Positions 54,299 through 63,217 of a DNA stretch of 64,000 bases are shown in pieces (position 1 is the first letter of the stretch; each line of letters opens with the position of its first letter). This DNA comes from Butyrivibrio sp. (lineage in GTDB: Bacteria > Bacillota > Clostridia > Lachnospirales > Lachnospiraceae). Made by a program: the position numbers and the translations under genes. Where the stretch lies: positions 23,611 through 87,610 of the forward strand of contig JAKVKH010000010.1 of NCBI GenBank assembly GCA_022486625.1. Direction: 5' to 3'. Under the pieces are notes generated by a model. The model did not search any database, was not told where the DNA came from, and saw only the letters and a list, made by a program, of their open reading frames with translations.

Positions 54299-55756
54299 AT
54301 GGATCTGGAGAGACAGGCGAAAGCGCCGATTTATGAGGCGCTTGAAAATTTCAAGAAAAAAAGAGTCGTTCCCTTCGACGTACCCGGTCATAAAAGAGGC
54401 CGTGGCAATCCGGAGCTGGCCAAGCTCCTGGGTGAGCAGTGTGTCAGCCTTGATGTAAACAGCATGAAACCACTGGACAATCTGTGCAATCCGGTTTCCG
54501 TGATTGCAGAAGCAGAGGATCTGATGGCGGAGGCATTTGGCGCCGCAAACTCCTTCTTCATGGTTGGCGGCACGACCAGCGCCGTGCAAAGTATGATCCT
54601 GTCAGTCTGCAAGGCCGGCGATAAAATCATCCTGCCGCGGAATGTCCATAAAAGTGTCATCAATGCGCTGATCCTGTGCGGTGCAGTTCCCGTTTATGTC
54701 CGCCCGCAGATTCACAAGGTCATCGGTGTTGCCCTCGGCATGGAAACCGAAGAGGTAAAAGATGCCATTGATGCCAATCCGGACGCTGTTGCCGTTCTGG
54801 TCAACAACCCGACCTACTATGGCATCTGTTCGGATTTAAAGAGCATTACTGAACTTGCGCATGCACATGGTCTGAAGGTACTGGTAGATGAAGCACATGG
54901 TACTCACCTGTATTTCGGACATGGCCTTCCCATCTCCGCCATGGCTGCAGGTGCAGATATGGCAGCTGTATCCATGCACAAATCCGGCGGAAGTCTGACG
55001 CAGAGTTCCTGTCTGCTTCTTGCGGATACCATGAACCGTGACCATGTACGCTCCATCATCAACCTGACCCAGACAACAAGCGCCAGCTATCTGCTGCTTT
55101 CAAGCCTTGATATCTCACGCCGTAACCTTGCACTTCGCGGAGAGATGAGCTTTGCCAAGGTTGTGGAAATGGCAGAATACGCCCGCGAGGAGATCAATAA
55201 GATCGGCGGTTACTATGCTTACGGGAAAGAACTGATTGATGGTGCCAGCGTGTTTGACTATGACGTGACCAAGCTCTGCGTCTATACCAAGGGAATCGGT
55301 CTGACCGGAATTGAGGTCTATGACCTGATGCGGGATGAGTATGATATTCAGATGGAATTCGGCGATATCGGCAATATCATGGCGTATATCTCCATCGGTG
55401 ACCGGATTCAGGACATCGAACGTCTGGTAGGTGCTTTTGAAGACATCAAACGTCTGTATCAGAAACCGCCGGAAGATCTTGCGTTCGTCGATTCTGTACA
55501 GCCGGAAGTAATCTACAGTCCCCAGAAATCCTTCTATGCGGCAAAAGAGTCTGTTCCGATTGAAGAATCAGCCGGCTGCATCTGCGGTGAATCTGTCATG
55601 TGCTATCCTCCGGGCATTCCGATTCTGGCTCCCGGAGAGCTGATCACGCAGGAGATCATCGACCATATCCTGTATGCCCGCGAAAAAGGCTGTTCCCTGC
55701 AGGGTACTGCTGATCCGCATGTAGACCATATTCAGATTCTGAAAGATCTGACCTGA
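54299..55756 (+). CDS. speA: Arginine decarboxylase (Orn/Lys/Arg decarboxylase, fold I)
   Basis: PLP-dependent decarboxylase of 485 residues, the short Bacillus SpeA form without the wing domain. The start has PFDVPGHKRGRG; the PLP site shows VGGTTSAVQS, VDEAHGTHLYF and the Lys of SMHKSGGSLTQSS; the C-terminal domain has CYPPGIPILAPGE. Family members act on Arg, Lys or Orn; here aguA and aguB nearby strongly favour arginine to agmatine. GAGGT lies seven bases before the ATG. It is transcribed away from the other polyamine genes and ends in its own terminator. Confidence 0.93.
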   Translation: MDLERQAKAPIYEALENFKKKRVVPFDVPGHKRGRGNPELAKLLGEQCVSLDVNSMKPLDNLCNPVSVIAEAEDLMAEAFGAANSFFMVGGTTSAVQSMILSVCKAGDKIILPRNVHKSVINALILCGAVPVYVRPQIHKVIGVALGMETEEVKDAIDANPDAVAVLVNNPTYYGICSDLKSITELAHAHGLKVLVDEAHGTHLYFGHGLPISAMAAGADMAAVSMHKSGGSLTQSSCLLLADTMNRDHVRSIINLTQTTSASYLLLSSLDISRRNLALRGEMSFAKVVEMAEYAREEINKIGGYYAYGKELIDGASVFDYDVTKLCVYTKGIGLTGIEVYDLMRDEYDIQMEFGDIGNIMAYISIGDRIQDIERLVGAFEDIKRLYQKPPEDLAFVDSVQPEVIYSPQKSFYAAKESVPIEESAGCICGESVMCYPPGIPILAPGELITQEIIDHILYAREKGCSLQGTADPHVDHIQILKDLT

Positions 55757-55761
55757 ACAAA

Positions 55762-55798
55762 ATGCTCCGTTGACCGGCTGGTCAGCGGAGCATTTTTT
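55762..55798 (+). terminator. Terminator of speA
   Basis: ATGCTCCGTTGACC pairs with GGTCAGCGGAGCAT (one G-T pair) around a 4-base loop, followed by six T residues. Confidence 0.92.
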
Positions 55799-55808
55799 GA
55801 AATTCACC

Positions 55809-58232
55809 TTATTTTACAACCAGATTTACAATTCTTCCCTTGACATAAATTGCCTTTACGACAGTCTTGCCTTCGATGGATCTGGCAACGCCCTCTACCT
55901 GCTTTGCCTTTTCGATTGCAGAATCATTCTCTTCATCCACTGCCAGCATCACGGTTCCTCTTACCTTACCGTTTACCTGGACACCGATTTCGATCGTATC
56001 CTCTACCATCTTTGCTTCATCATACTTCGGCCATTCTGCATATGCGATGGTATCGTTATGACCGAGCTTCTGCCACATTTCTTCACCTACATGCGGGCAG
56101 ATCGGAGAAAGCATCTTTACAAGACCTTCAGCATATTCTCTCGGACAGCTGCCATTCTTGTATGCTGCATTCACGAAGATCATCATCTGAGAAATTGCTG
56201 TATTGTAAGCCAGTGCCTCAAAATCATTTGTTACTTTCTTTACGGTCTGATGATAAATCTTTGTCAGAGCATCGTCATTTGTTTCCGTAATGTTTTCAGG
56301 CTCCGTGAAGAACTTCCATACTCTGACGATGAACTTCTTTGCACCTTCAACACCTTCCGAACTCCATGGCTTTGATACTTCCAGAGGTCCCATGAACATT
56401 TCATACAGACGAAGCGTATCAGCACCATAATCGCGGACAATATCACTCGGGTTAACAACGAACTCAGGGAAACGCTTGCCCATCTTGATTCCGTTGGACC
56501 CCAGGATCATGCCCTGATGTACCAGTTTCTTAAAGGGTTCCTTCACCGGAGACAGGCCCTTGTCGTACAGGAATCTGTTCCAGATTCTGGAATACATCAG
56601 ATGACCGACTGCATGCTCAGGTCCTCCGATATACAGATCTACCGGCATCCAGTGCTTTAAGAGCTTCTGATCCGCAAACTCCTTATCATTATCAGGATCA
56701 ATATATCTTAAATAATACCAGCTTGATCCTGCGCTTCCCGGCATTGTAGATGTTTCACGGACACCCTTTACGCCGTTATGCCCGTACTTTTTCCACTCTG
56801 TTGCATTCTCCAGCGGAGCCTGTCCGTTTTTACCCTTATAATCTTCCAGTTCCGGCAGAATCAGCGGCAGCTCATCGTCATCCAGAATATGGATCTCACC
56901 GTTTTCAAGATATACCACCGGCATCGGTTCACCCCAGTATCTCTGTCTTGCAAAGATCCATTCACGGAAGTGGTAGTTCACGGTTCTCTTTGCAACACCC
57001 ATGTTCACGAGCTTATCCGTAATCGCCTTCTTGGCTTCTTCCACTGTCAGGCCTGTAAATTCCTCTGAATTCAGAAGTTTGCAGCCTTTTCCGAGATAAT
57101 CATACTTCTCGAACGCCTTCTGACTGACATCTGCACCGTCAATGACCTGAATCATCGGAATCTGATGTGCAACGGCATATTCAAAGTCACGCTGATCATG
57201 CGACGGAACTGCCATAACTGCACCTGTTCCGTAATTTGCCAGTACGAAATCACCGATGAAAAGCGGAACTTCCTTACCGTTTACCGGATTGATGGCAAAT
57301 ACGCCCTTCAGTTCGCAGCCGGTCTTTCCCTTATTGAGTTCTGTACGGTCCATATCATTCTTTTTCAGTGTTTCATCAATATATGTCTGTACTTCTACCT
57401 GGTTCTGAATTCTCGGCATCAGATCTTTCACAATCTGTCCGTCGGGAGCAAGTACCATGAAGGTAATTCCGTAGATGGTTTCAATACAGGTGGTAAAGAT
57501 CGAAAACTCACCGCCGCCTACGATCTGGAATTTCACTTCCACACCTTCTGATTTACCGATCCAGTGTCTCTGCATATCCTTGGTGGATTCCGGCCAGTCG
57601 ATCTCATCCAGGCCTTCCAGCAGCTTATCTGCAAAAGCAACCTGATCAATGACCCACTGCTTCATATTCTTACGGATGACAGGATAACCGCCACGTTCTG
57701 ACTTTCCGTCTATGACTTCATCATTGGACAGAACGGTTCCGAGTTCTTCACACCAGTTGACCGGCATATCCACACGCTTTGCATAGCCTGCTTCATAGAG
57801 CTGTTTAAAAATCCACTGTGTCCACTTATAGAACTTCGGATCACTTGTTGCAATCTTCTTGGACCAGTCATAATCAAATCCCAGTTCTTTCAGCTGTGCA
57901 GTGAAAGTTTCAATATTTTTCTCTGTAAATCCGTTCGGATTGTTGCCGGTCTTGACTGCGTACTGCTCTGCCGGAAGTCCGAAGGAATCATAGCCCATGG
58001 GATGCAGCACGTTATATCCCTGCATTCTCTTCATACGGGACATGATATCCGTTGCCGTATATCCTTCCGGATGTCCTGCATGCAGACCTACACCTGACGG
58101 ATACGGGAACATATCCAGTGCGTAATATTTCGGCTTGCTGAAATCCCAGACATCGGTCTTAAAGGTCTGGTGCTCATCCCAGTAAGCGTGCCATTTCTGT
58201 TCAATTTCTCTTGCATTATACGGTTCTGTCAT
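55809..58232 (-). CDS. leuS: Leucyl-tRNA synthetase
   Basis: Class I aminoacyl-tRNA synthetase of 807 residues that charges tRNA-Leu. The HIGH region reads PYPSGVGLHAGHPEGYTATD; the editing domain follows (about 225-410, with TCIETIYGITFMVLAPDG and FEYAVAHQIPMIQVI); WPVD-type zinc or leucine-specific parts are followed by the KMSKS loop in the form KMGKR (GIKMGKRFPEFVVNP), a variant at the second loop position. The anticodon-binding and C-terminal domains are complete. The ATG at 58232 has GGAGG five bases upstream; earlier in-frame codons overlap that site. Controlled by the T-box leader directly upstream. Confidence 0.97.
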   Translation of the reverse strand: MTEPYNAREIEQKWHAYWDEHQTFKTDVWDFSKPKYYALDMFPYPSGVGLHAGHPEGYTATDIMSRMKRMQGYNVLHPMGYDSFGLPAEQYAVKTGNNPNGFTEKNIETFTAQLKELGFDYDWSKKIATSDPKFYKWTQWIFKQLYEAGYAKRVDMPVNWCEELGTVLSNDEVIDGKSERGGYPVIRKNMKQWVIDQVAFADKLLEGLDEIDWPESTKDMQRHWIGKSEGVEVKFQIVGGGEFSIFTTCIETIYGITFMVLAPDGQIVKDLMPRIQNQVEVQTYIDETLKKNDMDRTELNKGKTGCELKGVFAINPVNGKEVPLFIGDFVLANYGTGAVMAVPSHDQRDFEYAVAHQIPMIQVIDGADVSQKAFEKYDYLGKGCKLLNSEEFTGLTVEEAKKAITDKLVNMGVAKRTVNYHFREWIFARQRYWGEPMPVVYLENGEIHILDDDELPLILPELEDYKGKNGQAPLENATEWKKYGHNGVKGVRETSTMPGSAGSSWYYLRYIDPDNDKEFADQKLLKHWMPVDLYIGGPEHAVGHLMYSRIWNRFLYDKGLSPVKEPFKKLVHQGMILGSNGIKMGKRFPEFVVNPSDIVRDYGADTLRLYEMFMGPLEVSKPWSSEGVEGAKKFIVRVWKFFTEPENITETNDDALTKIYHQTVKKVTNDFEALAYNTAISQMMIFVNAAYKNGSCPREYAEGLVKMLSPICPHVGEEMWQKLGHNDTIAYAEWPKYDEAKMVEDTIEIGVQVNGKVRGTVMLAVDEENDSAIEKAKQVEGVARSIEGKTVVKAIYVKGRIVNLVVK

Positions 58233-58253
58233 CTTTTCCTCCATCACACAAAA

Positions 58254-58549
58254 AATAAAAAAGCCTTCCGTCCCTTAATAAACTGACTTCATTCATTAAG
58301 AGACGAAAGACCATAGCTTCCGCGGTACCACTCTGATTCAGGGATGTCCCCTGCACTCCGTTTTTCTGTAACGGGAAACCCCGTCGATCCCTATCCTGTC
58401 CTCCCGGACATCTTTCAGTATCGAAGCTCCCAGATGAGTTCAAAACCTGTCCTGCTGCCTCACACCACCCGGCAACTCTCTGAAAAAGACAACAGCTTCT
58501 ACTGTTTCTGTTCTGCGCTTTTGATCTTTTTTATCATAACCATTTACAC
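58254..58549 (-). ncRNA. T-box leader of leuS
   Basis: Minus strand. The T-box sequence AGAGTGGTACCGCGG (58334-58320) pairs with uncharged tRNA ends. Upstream, the Stem I region contains GAACTCATC with CTC (58438-58436) as a leucine specifier codon. The terminator downstream (about 58311-58254) is a long stem of GTCTTTCGTCTCTTAAT with TTAAGGGACGGAAGGC followed by TTTTTT. Uncharged tRNA-Leu would favour the antiterminator and leuS expression. Confidence 0.96.
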
Positions 58550-58555
58550 ATCCAC

Positions 58556-58584
58556 ACTCTACCAATTATAACGGCCTGTGTCAA
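58556..58584 (-). promoter_or_regulatory. Sigma-A promoter of the leuS leader
   Basis: On the minus strand TTGACA (58584-58579), 17-base spacer, TAGAGT (58561-58556). Confidence 0.65.
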
Positions 58585-58598
58585 TGTTTTTTTCCCGC

Positions 58599-59462
58599 TT
58601 ATTCTTCAGGGAAAACACAGATACCGATCAGCCCGGGGCCTGTATGAATCGCCATGGATGCATTGATCTGACGTTCTACGACCACTTCAGCATCCGGAAC
58701 TGCCTCCAGCATTGCTCTTTTGGCTTCCGCAAAGATTTCCGGAGAAGCGCCTCCATCCATCAGTGCCAGCCAGATTTTTCCATGCATTTTGGCTGCATAC
58801 TGTTTTTCCACTTCCACAAGCTTGCTAAAGCCCTTGGCTGCGCCGCGGATCTTTGCAACCGTATAATACACACCGTCCTCATTGCAGGCAATGATCGGCT
58901 TTAACTTCAGCATCTTTCCGACAATTGCAACAGAAGGCGTGATTCTTCCTCCCTTTGCAAGATAATCCAGTGTATCCATATAAAAGCTCAGCTTCGTGTC
59001 ATATATTTTACGCTGCAGTCCACTGACCACGTCATCAAAGCTCATTCCCTCATCAAGCTTTCTCGCTGCCCAGATTGCCAGGATTCCGCCGCCGATGGAA
59101 ATATTTTTGGTATCAAACGCAAAGGTTCTGAGATCTTTGACTTCTTCCAGTGCCAGACGGACTGAATTAAAGGTTCCGGACATGGCACCTGAAATCGTGA
59201 TTCCGATTACATTCTCATAGCCCTGTTGCCGGATCACTTCCACAATATCCAGAACATCCTGTGTATTGGCCATGGATGTCGTCGGAATCTCTGCCGGAAA
59301 GCGCCTGTATACCATGGTCGGATCAATGTCATCCCCGTCCAGATACATTTTCTCCGGATAGATTACCTTGAGACTGAGCTGTTTCATATCGTATTTCTGA
59401 ATGATCTCCCGGCTGACATCGCATCCGGAATCGACAATAATTGCTGTTTTTGAAGGATTCAT
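58599..59462 (-). CDS. DegV family fatty-acid-binding protein
   Basis: Cytoplasmic protein of 287 residues. DegV/FakB proteins bind a fatty acid and present it to the FakA kinase for entry into phospholipid synthesis. The N-terminal fold shows IIVDSGCDVS, the lipid-site stretch TTSMANTQD, the conserved ITISGAMSGTFNSV and LAKGGRITPSVA. AAAGGC lies seven bases before the ATG. It has an excellent promoter with operator-like repeats. No fakA is in the window, so the lipid role is inferred from family. Confidence 0.93.
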   Translation of the reverse strand: MNPSKTAIIVDSGCDVSREIIQKYDMKQLSLKVIYPEKMYLDGDDIDPTMVYRRFPAEIPTTSMANTQDVLDIVEVIRQQGYENVIGITISGAMSGTFNSVRLALEEVKDLRTFAFDTKNISIGGGILAIWAARKLDEGMSFDDVVSGLQRKIYDTKLSFYMDTLDYLAKGGRITPSVAIVGKMLKLKPIIACNEDGVYYTVAKIRGAAKGFSKLVEVEKQYAAKMHGKIWLALMDGGASPEIFAEAKRAMLEAVPDAEVVVERQINASMAIHTGPGLIGICVFPEE

Positions 59463-59481
59463 ATTCTGCCTTTCGCAAATG

Positions 59482-59533
59482 TAGTTTTTAATACCACCTT
59501 ATGTAGTATAATTTTACCGCGTGTGAAAGTCAA
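59482..59533 (-). promoter_or_regulatory. Promoter and ACTACA repeats of the DegV gene
   Basis: On the minus strand TTGACT (59533-59528), a 17-base spacer and TATACT (59510-59505). Two direct repeats ACTACAT follow: one overlapping the -10 box and one about 23 bases downstream. The same ACTACAT/GTAGTTTT elements occur upstream of the gene at 28895. Confidence 0.7.
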
Positions 59534-59550
59534 TTACATCTGATATACTA

Positions 59551-59583
59551 ATAGAAAACCGATGAAGTACATCGGTTTTCTAT
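59551..59583. repeat. Perfect 14-bp hairpin upstream of the 58-bp array
   Basis: ATAGAAAACCGATG and its exact complement around AAGTA, directly before the tandem repeat array. There is no long T run after it, so it is more likely part of the repeat region than a terminator. Confidence 0.6.
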
Positions 59584-59586
59584 AAG

Positions 59587-59724
59587 AGGTTGCTTCGCAA
59601 CCTCTGCAGTTAACTTCCCCGCTTTGCGGGTTCTGCAACATAAAAGGTTGCTTCGCAACCTCTGCAGTTAACTTCCCCGCTTTGCGGGTTCTGCAACACA
59701 AAAGGTTGCTTCACAGCCTCTGCA
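59587..59724. repeat. 58-bp tandem palindromic repeat, two and a half copies
   Basis: Units start at 59587, 59645 and 59703; the first two are nearly identical and the third is cut short and has diverged. Each unit has hairpins GGTTGC-TTC-GCAACC and CCCCGC-TTT-GCGGG. Unit length and two-hairpin layout match the 57-bp array at 16519, and the first hairpin is similar in sequence (GGTTGC..AAGCAA there). It lies between DegV and the following plus-strand membrane gene. Confidence 0.9.
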
Positions 59725-59755
59725 TATTCTTTTTTAACGAAAGGTACTATTCATT

Positions 59756-60262
59756 ATGAATACAGATTCCGAAAATTCCACGCAGTACACCGGTTTTACA
59801 CTTGGACTTGCACTTGTGGACGCAGTTCCTGTCCTCTTTTTTCTGATCAGCGGTCTTCTTCTGTGGCAGCTTTTTCCCAGCAGATGGTTTCTGATCGGAA
59901 TCATTGCCTGCACTGCTGCCGGCTGTGGCAAGGTACTGTGGAAGATTCTGCTGTCAGCAGATATTAATCATTTCTGGCTTAACCGCCAGTTCCGCTTTCT
60001 GATGCCTGCAGGCTTCGGTCTTCTGCTTCTGTCCCTCATTATCAACGCAGGCGCCATTCACTGGGCCGGAATGATCCGTGCTGTCATAAGTCTGCCGTCG
60101 CTCATCTTCTTCATCGCCGGCGGAATCGGCATGACTGCCATGGCCGTTTTCTCGGGGAAAATGGATAACAGCTCCAGATCCAGCTGGATTGAGCAGTTTA
60201 CCAACCTTACCGCGCAGCTGATGTTCCTTCTGGGAATTCTGTTCATTGTGTGGAAGCCGTAA
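59756..60262 (+). CDS. Integral membrane protein of unknown function
   Basis: Protein of 168 residues with about five hydrophobic helices (about 15-38, 43-62, 80-100, 105-130, 145-165). No family is recognised. Polar residues are limited to short loops (SADINHFWLNRQFRF, FSGKMDNSSRSSWIEQF). AAAGGT lies about eleven bases before the ATG, a little far. It converges on the DUF1295 gene with five bases between stops, and the palindromic repeat array lies just before it. Confidence 0.75.
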   Translation: MNTDSENSTQYTGFTLGLALVDAVPVLFFLISGLLLWQLFPSRWFLIGIIACTAAGCGKVLWKILLSADINHFWLNRQFRFLMPAGFGLLLLSLIINAGAIHWAGMIRAVISLPSLIFFIAGGIGMTAMAVFSGKMDNSSRSSWIEQFTNLTAQLMFLLGILFIVWKP

Positions 60263-60267
60263 ATTTT

Positions 60268-61062
60268 TCACTTTTTCTTCTGTGAATTCAGATGATACAA
60301 CGGGATCAACGGAATCAGAATCGGTGTTCTGCTGACATATTCCTGATATTCCTTTTTTTCTCCATAGCGCCCGTTCTGCCTCTTTTCCAGCCGCTGCGCA
60401 CCATTAAACATGACCATGACAATACATACGTAGCCGGCTGCCGCCATCAGCCACTGCCCGAAACCGGCAAGTGCTCCGAAACCACTGATAAACAGTCCTG
60501 TCCAGAACAGGATCTCTCCAAAATAATTGGGGCAGCGTACCATACGATACAATCCTTTTGTCGCAACCATGTCCGGATTTTTCTTTTTCTGCTCGCCCTT
60601 CTGCTTATCTGCAAGCGATTCCAGGATAATGGCAATGATACAGATTCCTGCGCCGATCCATGCCGCCGCATTCTGCGGTGCATCGTTATACATCCGGTAG
60701 AATACCGGTGAAGTCTGCGCCACATACAAAACCGTAACACCGATCCAGATCGCCGCCTTTACTCCTGCAGGCATTCCCTTCTCATTGGAAGTCGCCTCCT
60801 GCAGCGTCTTTTGATATGCTGTTTCCTTCAGTTCACGTACGATGAGGAAACCTGACAGTCTGAATCCATATACCATCATCAGAAGGCACAGAACAATCTG
60901 CACCGGCTGCAGCGACTCGCGAAACATCCTTATCAGCGCCACGCCGATTCCGGCAACCGCAAGTCCGTACCCGACCGACATAAAATACACATATCTGTAA
61001 AAACCTTCCATACATAACACTGCAGCAACAACTGCAAGTATCAGCAGTTCCTTCCAGCCCAT
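60268..61062 (-). CDS. DUF1295 / isoprenylcysteine methyltransferase-like membrane protein
   Basis: Membrane protein of 264 residues with about seven helices. The C-terminal block VATKGLYRMVRCPNYFGEIL, then LEKRQNGRYGEKKEYQEYVSRTP, is the signature of the DUF1295/steroid-5-alpha-reductase-like family, related to ICMT-type methyltransferases that use SAM or NADPH at the membrane. The substrate is unknown. Two starts are possible: the ATG at 61068, which overlaps the SDR stop (ATGA), or the ATG at 61062, with GAAGGA eight bases upstream; I take the latter. It is co-transcribed with the SDR and TetR genes. Confidence 0.85.
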   Translation of the reverse strand: MGWKELLILAVVAAVLCMEGFYRYVYFMSVGYGLAVAGIGVALIRMFRESLQPVQIVLCLLMMVYGFRLSGFLIVRELKETAYQKTLQEATSNEKGMPAGVKAAIWIGVTVLYVAQTSPVFYRMYNDAPQNAAAWIGAGICIIAIILESLADKQKGEQKKKNPDMVATKGLYRMVRCPNYFGEILFWTGLFISGFGALAGFGQWLMAAAGYVCIVMVMFNGAQRLEKRQNGRYGEKKEYQEYVSRTPILIPLIPLYHLNSQKKK

Positions 61063-61064
61063 TG

Positions 61065-61922
61065 TCATTTTCCTTCTTTCCCCTGAAAACTGTCCTCAAT
61101 ATACTGTGCAAAGCTGTGTGACCCGTACTGCACTTCTCCGACCATGGATTCAGTCAGTGTCCACTTGCTGAAGCGGATAATCGCATCCCTGCCGTTTTTC
61201 TTCAGATGATTGATAAAAATCAGAACATCAAACAGAAATACCGGTGCACGTTTGATGCACGTTTCTTTCCCTGCTGCGGCAAAACATATCTTTGCCATTT
61301 CTTCATATGTATAAGTTTCTTTTCCGCCAATGGAAACCGTCATATTCTGATCGCCAAGATGGCTGACGATATACTCCGCAAAATCAGGCGTATCAATTAC
61401 ATTCGCACTGACCTGCTCCTTTCCCAGAAGTGTCACTGTTCCCTTTTCCACCATCGGCCGGAACACATGCACAATATCATAGAAATAGCCTGTCGGACGA
61501 TAGATCACGTAAGGGATGCCGCTCTTTTTCAGTTCTTCCTCCATCAGATATTTGGCATGCAGCATCGGTACATCCGGTGCCATATCCGCCTTCAGTACGG
61601 AAATATAGATAAACTTTCTTACGCCTGCTGCCTTTGCTTCCCTGAGCAGGTTCAGATTGCCCTGATAATCGATTTCATAATTTGTCATCGTGGCAGAGGT
61701 CTTTGTCAGTCCGACCGTGGTAATCACTGCATCCGCCCCGTCGCACAGCCCTTTCAGTGCTTCCGGATGCGTCACATCCAGTTTTTTAAAGGTGTAATTT
61801 CCCTTCAGTCCCAGATCTCTCTCCACAACATCTGCCGCAACCACTTCATACCCGGCCTCCAGAAGTGCCCTGAAGATATCACTTCCCAGATGTCCGTATG
61901 CTCCTGCCAGTACAATTTTCAT
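61065..61922 (-). CDS. NAD(P)-binding atypical SDR (NmrA-like) protein
   Basis: Soluble protein of 285 residues. The N-terminal dinucleotide motif is IVLAGAYGHLGSDIFRAL, followed by LDVTHPEAL, AVITTVGLTK and YISVLKAD, typical of atypical short-chain dehydrogenases with a single Rossmann domain and a variable C-terminal half. The usual YxxxK is found as HAKYLMEEEL-like sequence, weakly placed, so activity as a dehydrogenase is not certain. It lies 75 bases after the TetR gene and overlaps the DUF1295 gene, suggesting a small regulated operon for lipid or sterol-like modification. Confidence 0.85.
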   Translation of the reverse strand: MKIVLAGAYGHLGSDIFRALLEAGYEVVAADVVERDLGLKGNYTFKKLDVTHPEALKGLCDGADAVITTVGLTKTSATMTNYEIDYQGNLNLLREAKAAGVRKFIYISVLKADMAPDVPMLHAKYLMEEELKKSGIPYVIYRPTGYFYDIVHVFRPMVEKGTVTLLGKEQVSANVIDTPDFAEYIVSHLGDQNMTVSIGGKETYTYEEMAKICFAAAGKETCIKRAPVFLFDVLIFINHLKKNGRDAIIRFSKWTLTESMVGEVQYGSHSFAQYIEDSFQGKEGK

Positions 61923-61997
61923 ATTCTGCCCGTTCCTTCCCGCCGTATTTCCTGCGGCATAATCATTTCCCGGAAAAAAGCTTCTGCCTCCCTTTTT

Positions 61998-62525
61998 CTA
62001 GAATGCTCTGAGTGCAATCTCTATAAAGGACGCAAACGTCATCTCAGAACTCCCGGTGCACATCAGAATGTTCTCTGCCAGAAAAAGATCCATTTCTCCA
62101 TTTCTTTTTCCTGCAAAGCGCTCTGTCAGCTGATGGATGCACTCTGCAATCTGCCGGATCAGCATTTTATGCCTTCTGACATAGGCTGGCTGCTGGCTTG
62201 CGCCAAAAGCATACCCTGCCCAGACCTCTCTGTATTTTTCATTAAAGCCGCTCAGATTCTCATACACCTGCGTAAGGCCTGTCCGCATATCCTGTGCCTG
62301 TGCGCACTGTTTCTGCATCTGCTGCAGCATCAGATTCCAGTCTTCCAGAATAACCGCCGCAGCCAGTACATCCTTGGATGCATAATAGTTATAGACCGTA
62401 CCCACTGCAATCTGACAGGCTCCTGCCACGTTACGGATTGTCAGTGCCTTGTATCCCTGTTCCAGCAGAATATCACGGCTTGCCTGCAGAATTGTTTCCT
62501 GAAGATTTTCAATCAGTTTCGGCAT
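61998..62525 (-). CDS. TetR family transcriptional regulator
   Basis: DNA-binding repressor of 175 residues. The N-terminal HTH (about 8-55) reads ILLEQGYKALTIRNVAGAC then VGTVYNYYASKDVL, the usual TetR pattern. The ligand-binding C-terminal domain has several aromatic residues (WAGYAFGASQQPAY). The perfect palindrome ATGAACATGTTCAT upstream is its probable operator. It is first in an operon with the SDR and DUF1295 genes, which are its likely targets. Confidence 0.92.
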   Translation of the reverse strand: MPKLIENLQETILQASRDILLEQGYKALTIRNVAGACQIAVGTVYNYYASKDVLAAAVILEDWNLMLQQMQKQCAQAQDMRTGLTQVYENLSGFNEKYREVWAGYAFGASQQPAYVRRHKMLIRQIAECIHQLTERFAGKRNGEMDLFLAENILMCTGSSEMTFASFIEIALRAF

Positions 62526-62554
62526 ATTACTCCATTCATCATGAAAAAGTTTAT

Positions 62555-62568
62555 ATGAACATGTTCAT
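62555..62568. promoter_or_regulatory. 14-bp palindrome, probable TetR operator
   Basis: ATGAACATGTTCAT reads the same on both strands, about 30 bases upstream of the tetR start. On the minus strand it falls between TTGATC and TATAAA, so binding would block the promoter. Confidence 0.7.
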
Positions 62569-62575
62569 TTTATCC

Positions 62576-62618
62576 GGATCAAAAAATGCTGTCAAGTACA
62601 TGACCCTGACAGCATTTT
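62576..62618 (-). terminator. Terminator of the PadR gene
   Basis: AAAATGCTGTCA (62583-62594) pairs with TGACAGCATTTT (62607-62618); on the minus strand it is followed by seven consecutive T residues counting those in the stem. Confidence 0.85.
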
Positions 62619-62622
62619 ATTT

Positions 62623-63162
62623 TTACAGATAATAGGACAGACATTTCTCCAGCCATTCCATATACGTCCGTTCCCGCATGATGGCCCCTTCCAGGACCAT
62701 ATAGTCTCCCAGCTGCGCGGTTCCCACCGCCGGCCGTTCCTGAAATGAGCTTTGCATCGAATCACTCAGATACTTCTCTTTGGCACTGTGCTTTTCAAGC
62801 TGGCTCTTCAGCAGCTGTACATATTCTGCCCTTTCAAGACCGTCTGCGAAATAGCTGCGAAGACGGAACACATCCTTGGGAGTAAATCCCAGTTCCTCAT
62901 CCGTATTCAGCCATTCCATGAACTCTCTGTGCCCTTTGTCAGTGATATGATAGCATTTTTTCTCCATCTTCTGTCCCTGAACGGTCACATCAAATTCCAC
63001 ACAGCCTTCTTCGGTCAGACGCTGCAGTTCCGGATAGATCTGGCTGTGTCTGGCATGCCAGAAATTAGACATTACCAGATCGCCAAATTCTCTTGATATA
63101 TCATATCCCGTATATGGTTTTCTGTTTACAAGTCCCAGTATCGCGTATTTCAGTTCTCTCAT
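62623..63162 (-). CDS. PadR family transcriptional regulator
   Basis: Regulator of 179 residues. The winged helix (about 1-85) begins MRELKYAILGLVNRKPYTGYDISREF and has the PadR pattern SQIYPELQRLTEEGCV with the wing KKCYHITDKGHREFMEWL. The helical C-terminal Vir_act_alpha-type domain (about 95-179) provides the dimer. PadR proteins usually respond to phenolic or other small molecules. GGGAG lies eight bases before the ATG at 63162, preferred over a TTG upstream. A one-gene unit between rubrerythrin and the TetR operon. Confidence 0.93.
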   Translation of the reverse strand: MRELKYAILGLVNRKPYTGYDISREFGDLVMSNFWHARHSQIYPELQRLTEEGCVEFDVTVQGQKMEKKCYHITDKGHREFMEWLNTDEELGFTPKDVFRLRSYFADGLERAEYVQLLKSQLEKHSAKEKYLSDSMQSSFQERPAVGTAQLGDYMVLEGAIMRERTYMEWLEKCLSYYL

Positions 63163-63217
63163 CTTCTGCTCTCCCTGCTGCAAGTATTGTAACTGAAATG
63201 CCGCGCGATCACAAGAA

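Noticed and set aside
61206..62558. 450-codon plus-strand frame across the SDR and TetR genes
   Set aside because: It is the shadow of two recognised minus-strand genes; its Cys/His-rich translation matches no family and no ribosome site precedes it.
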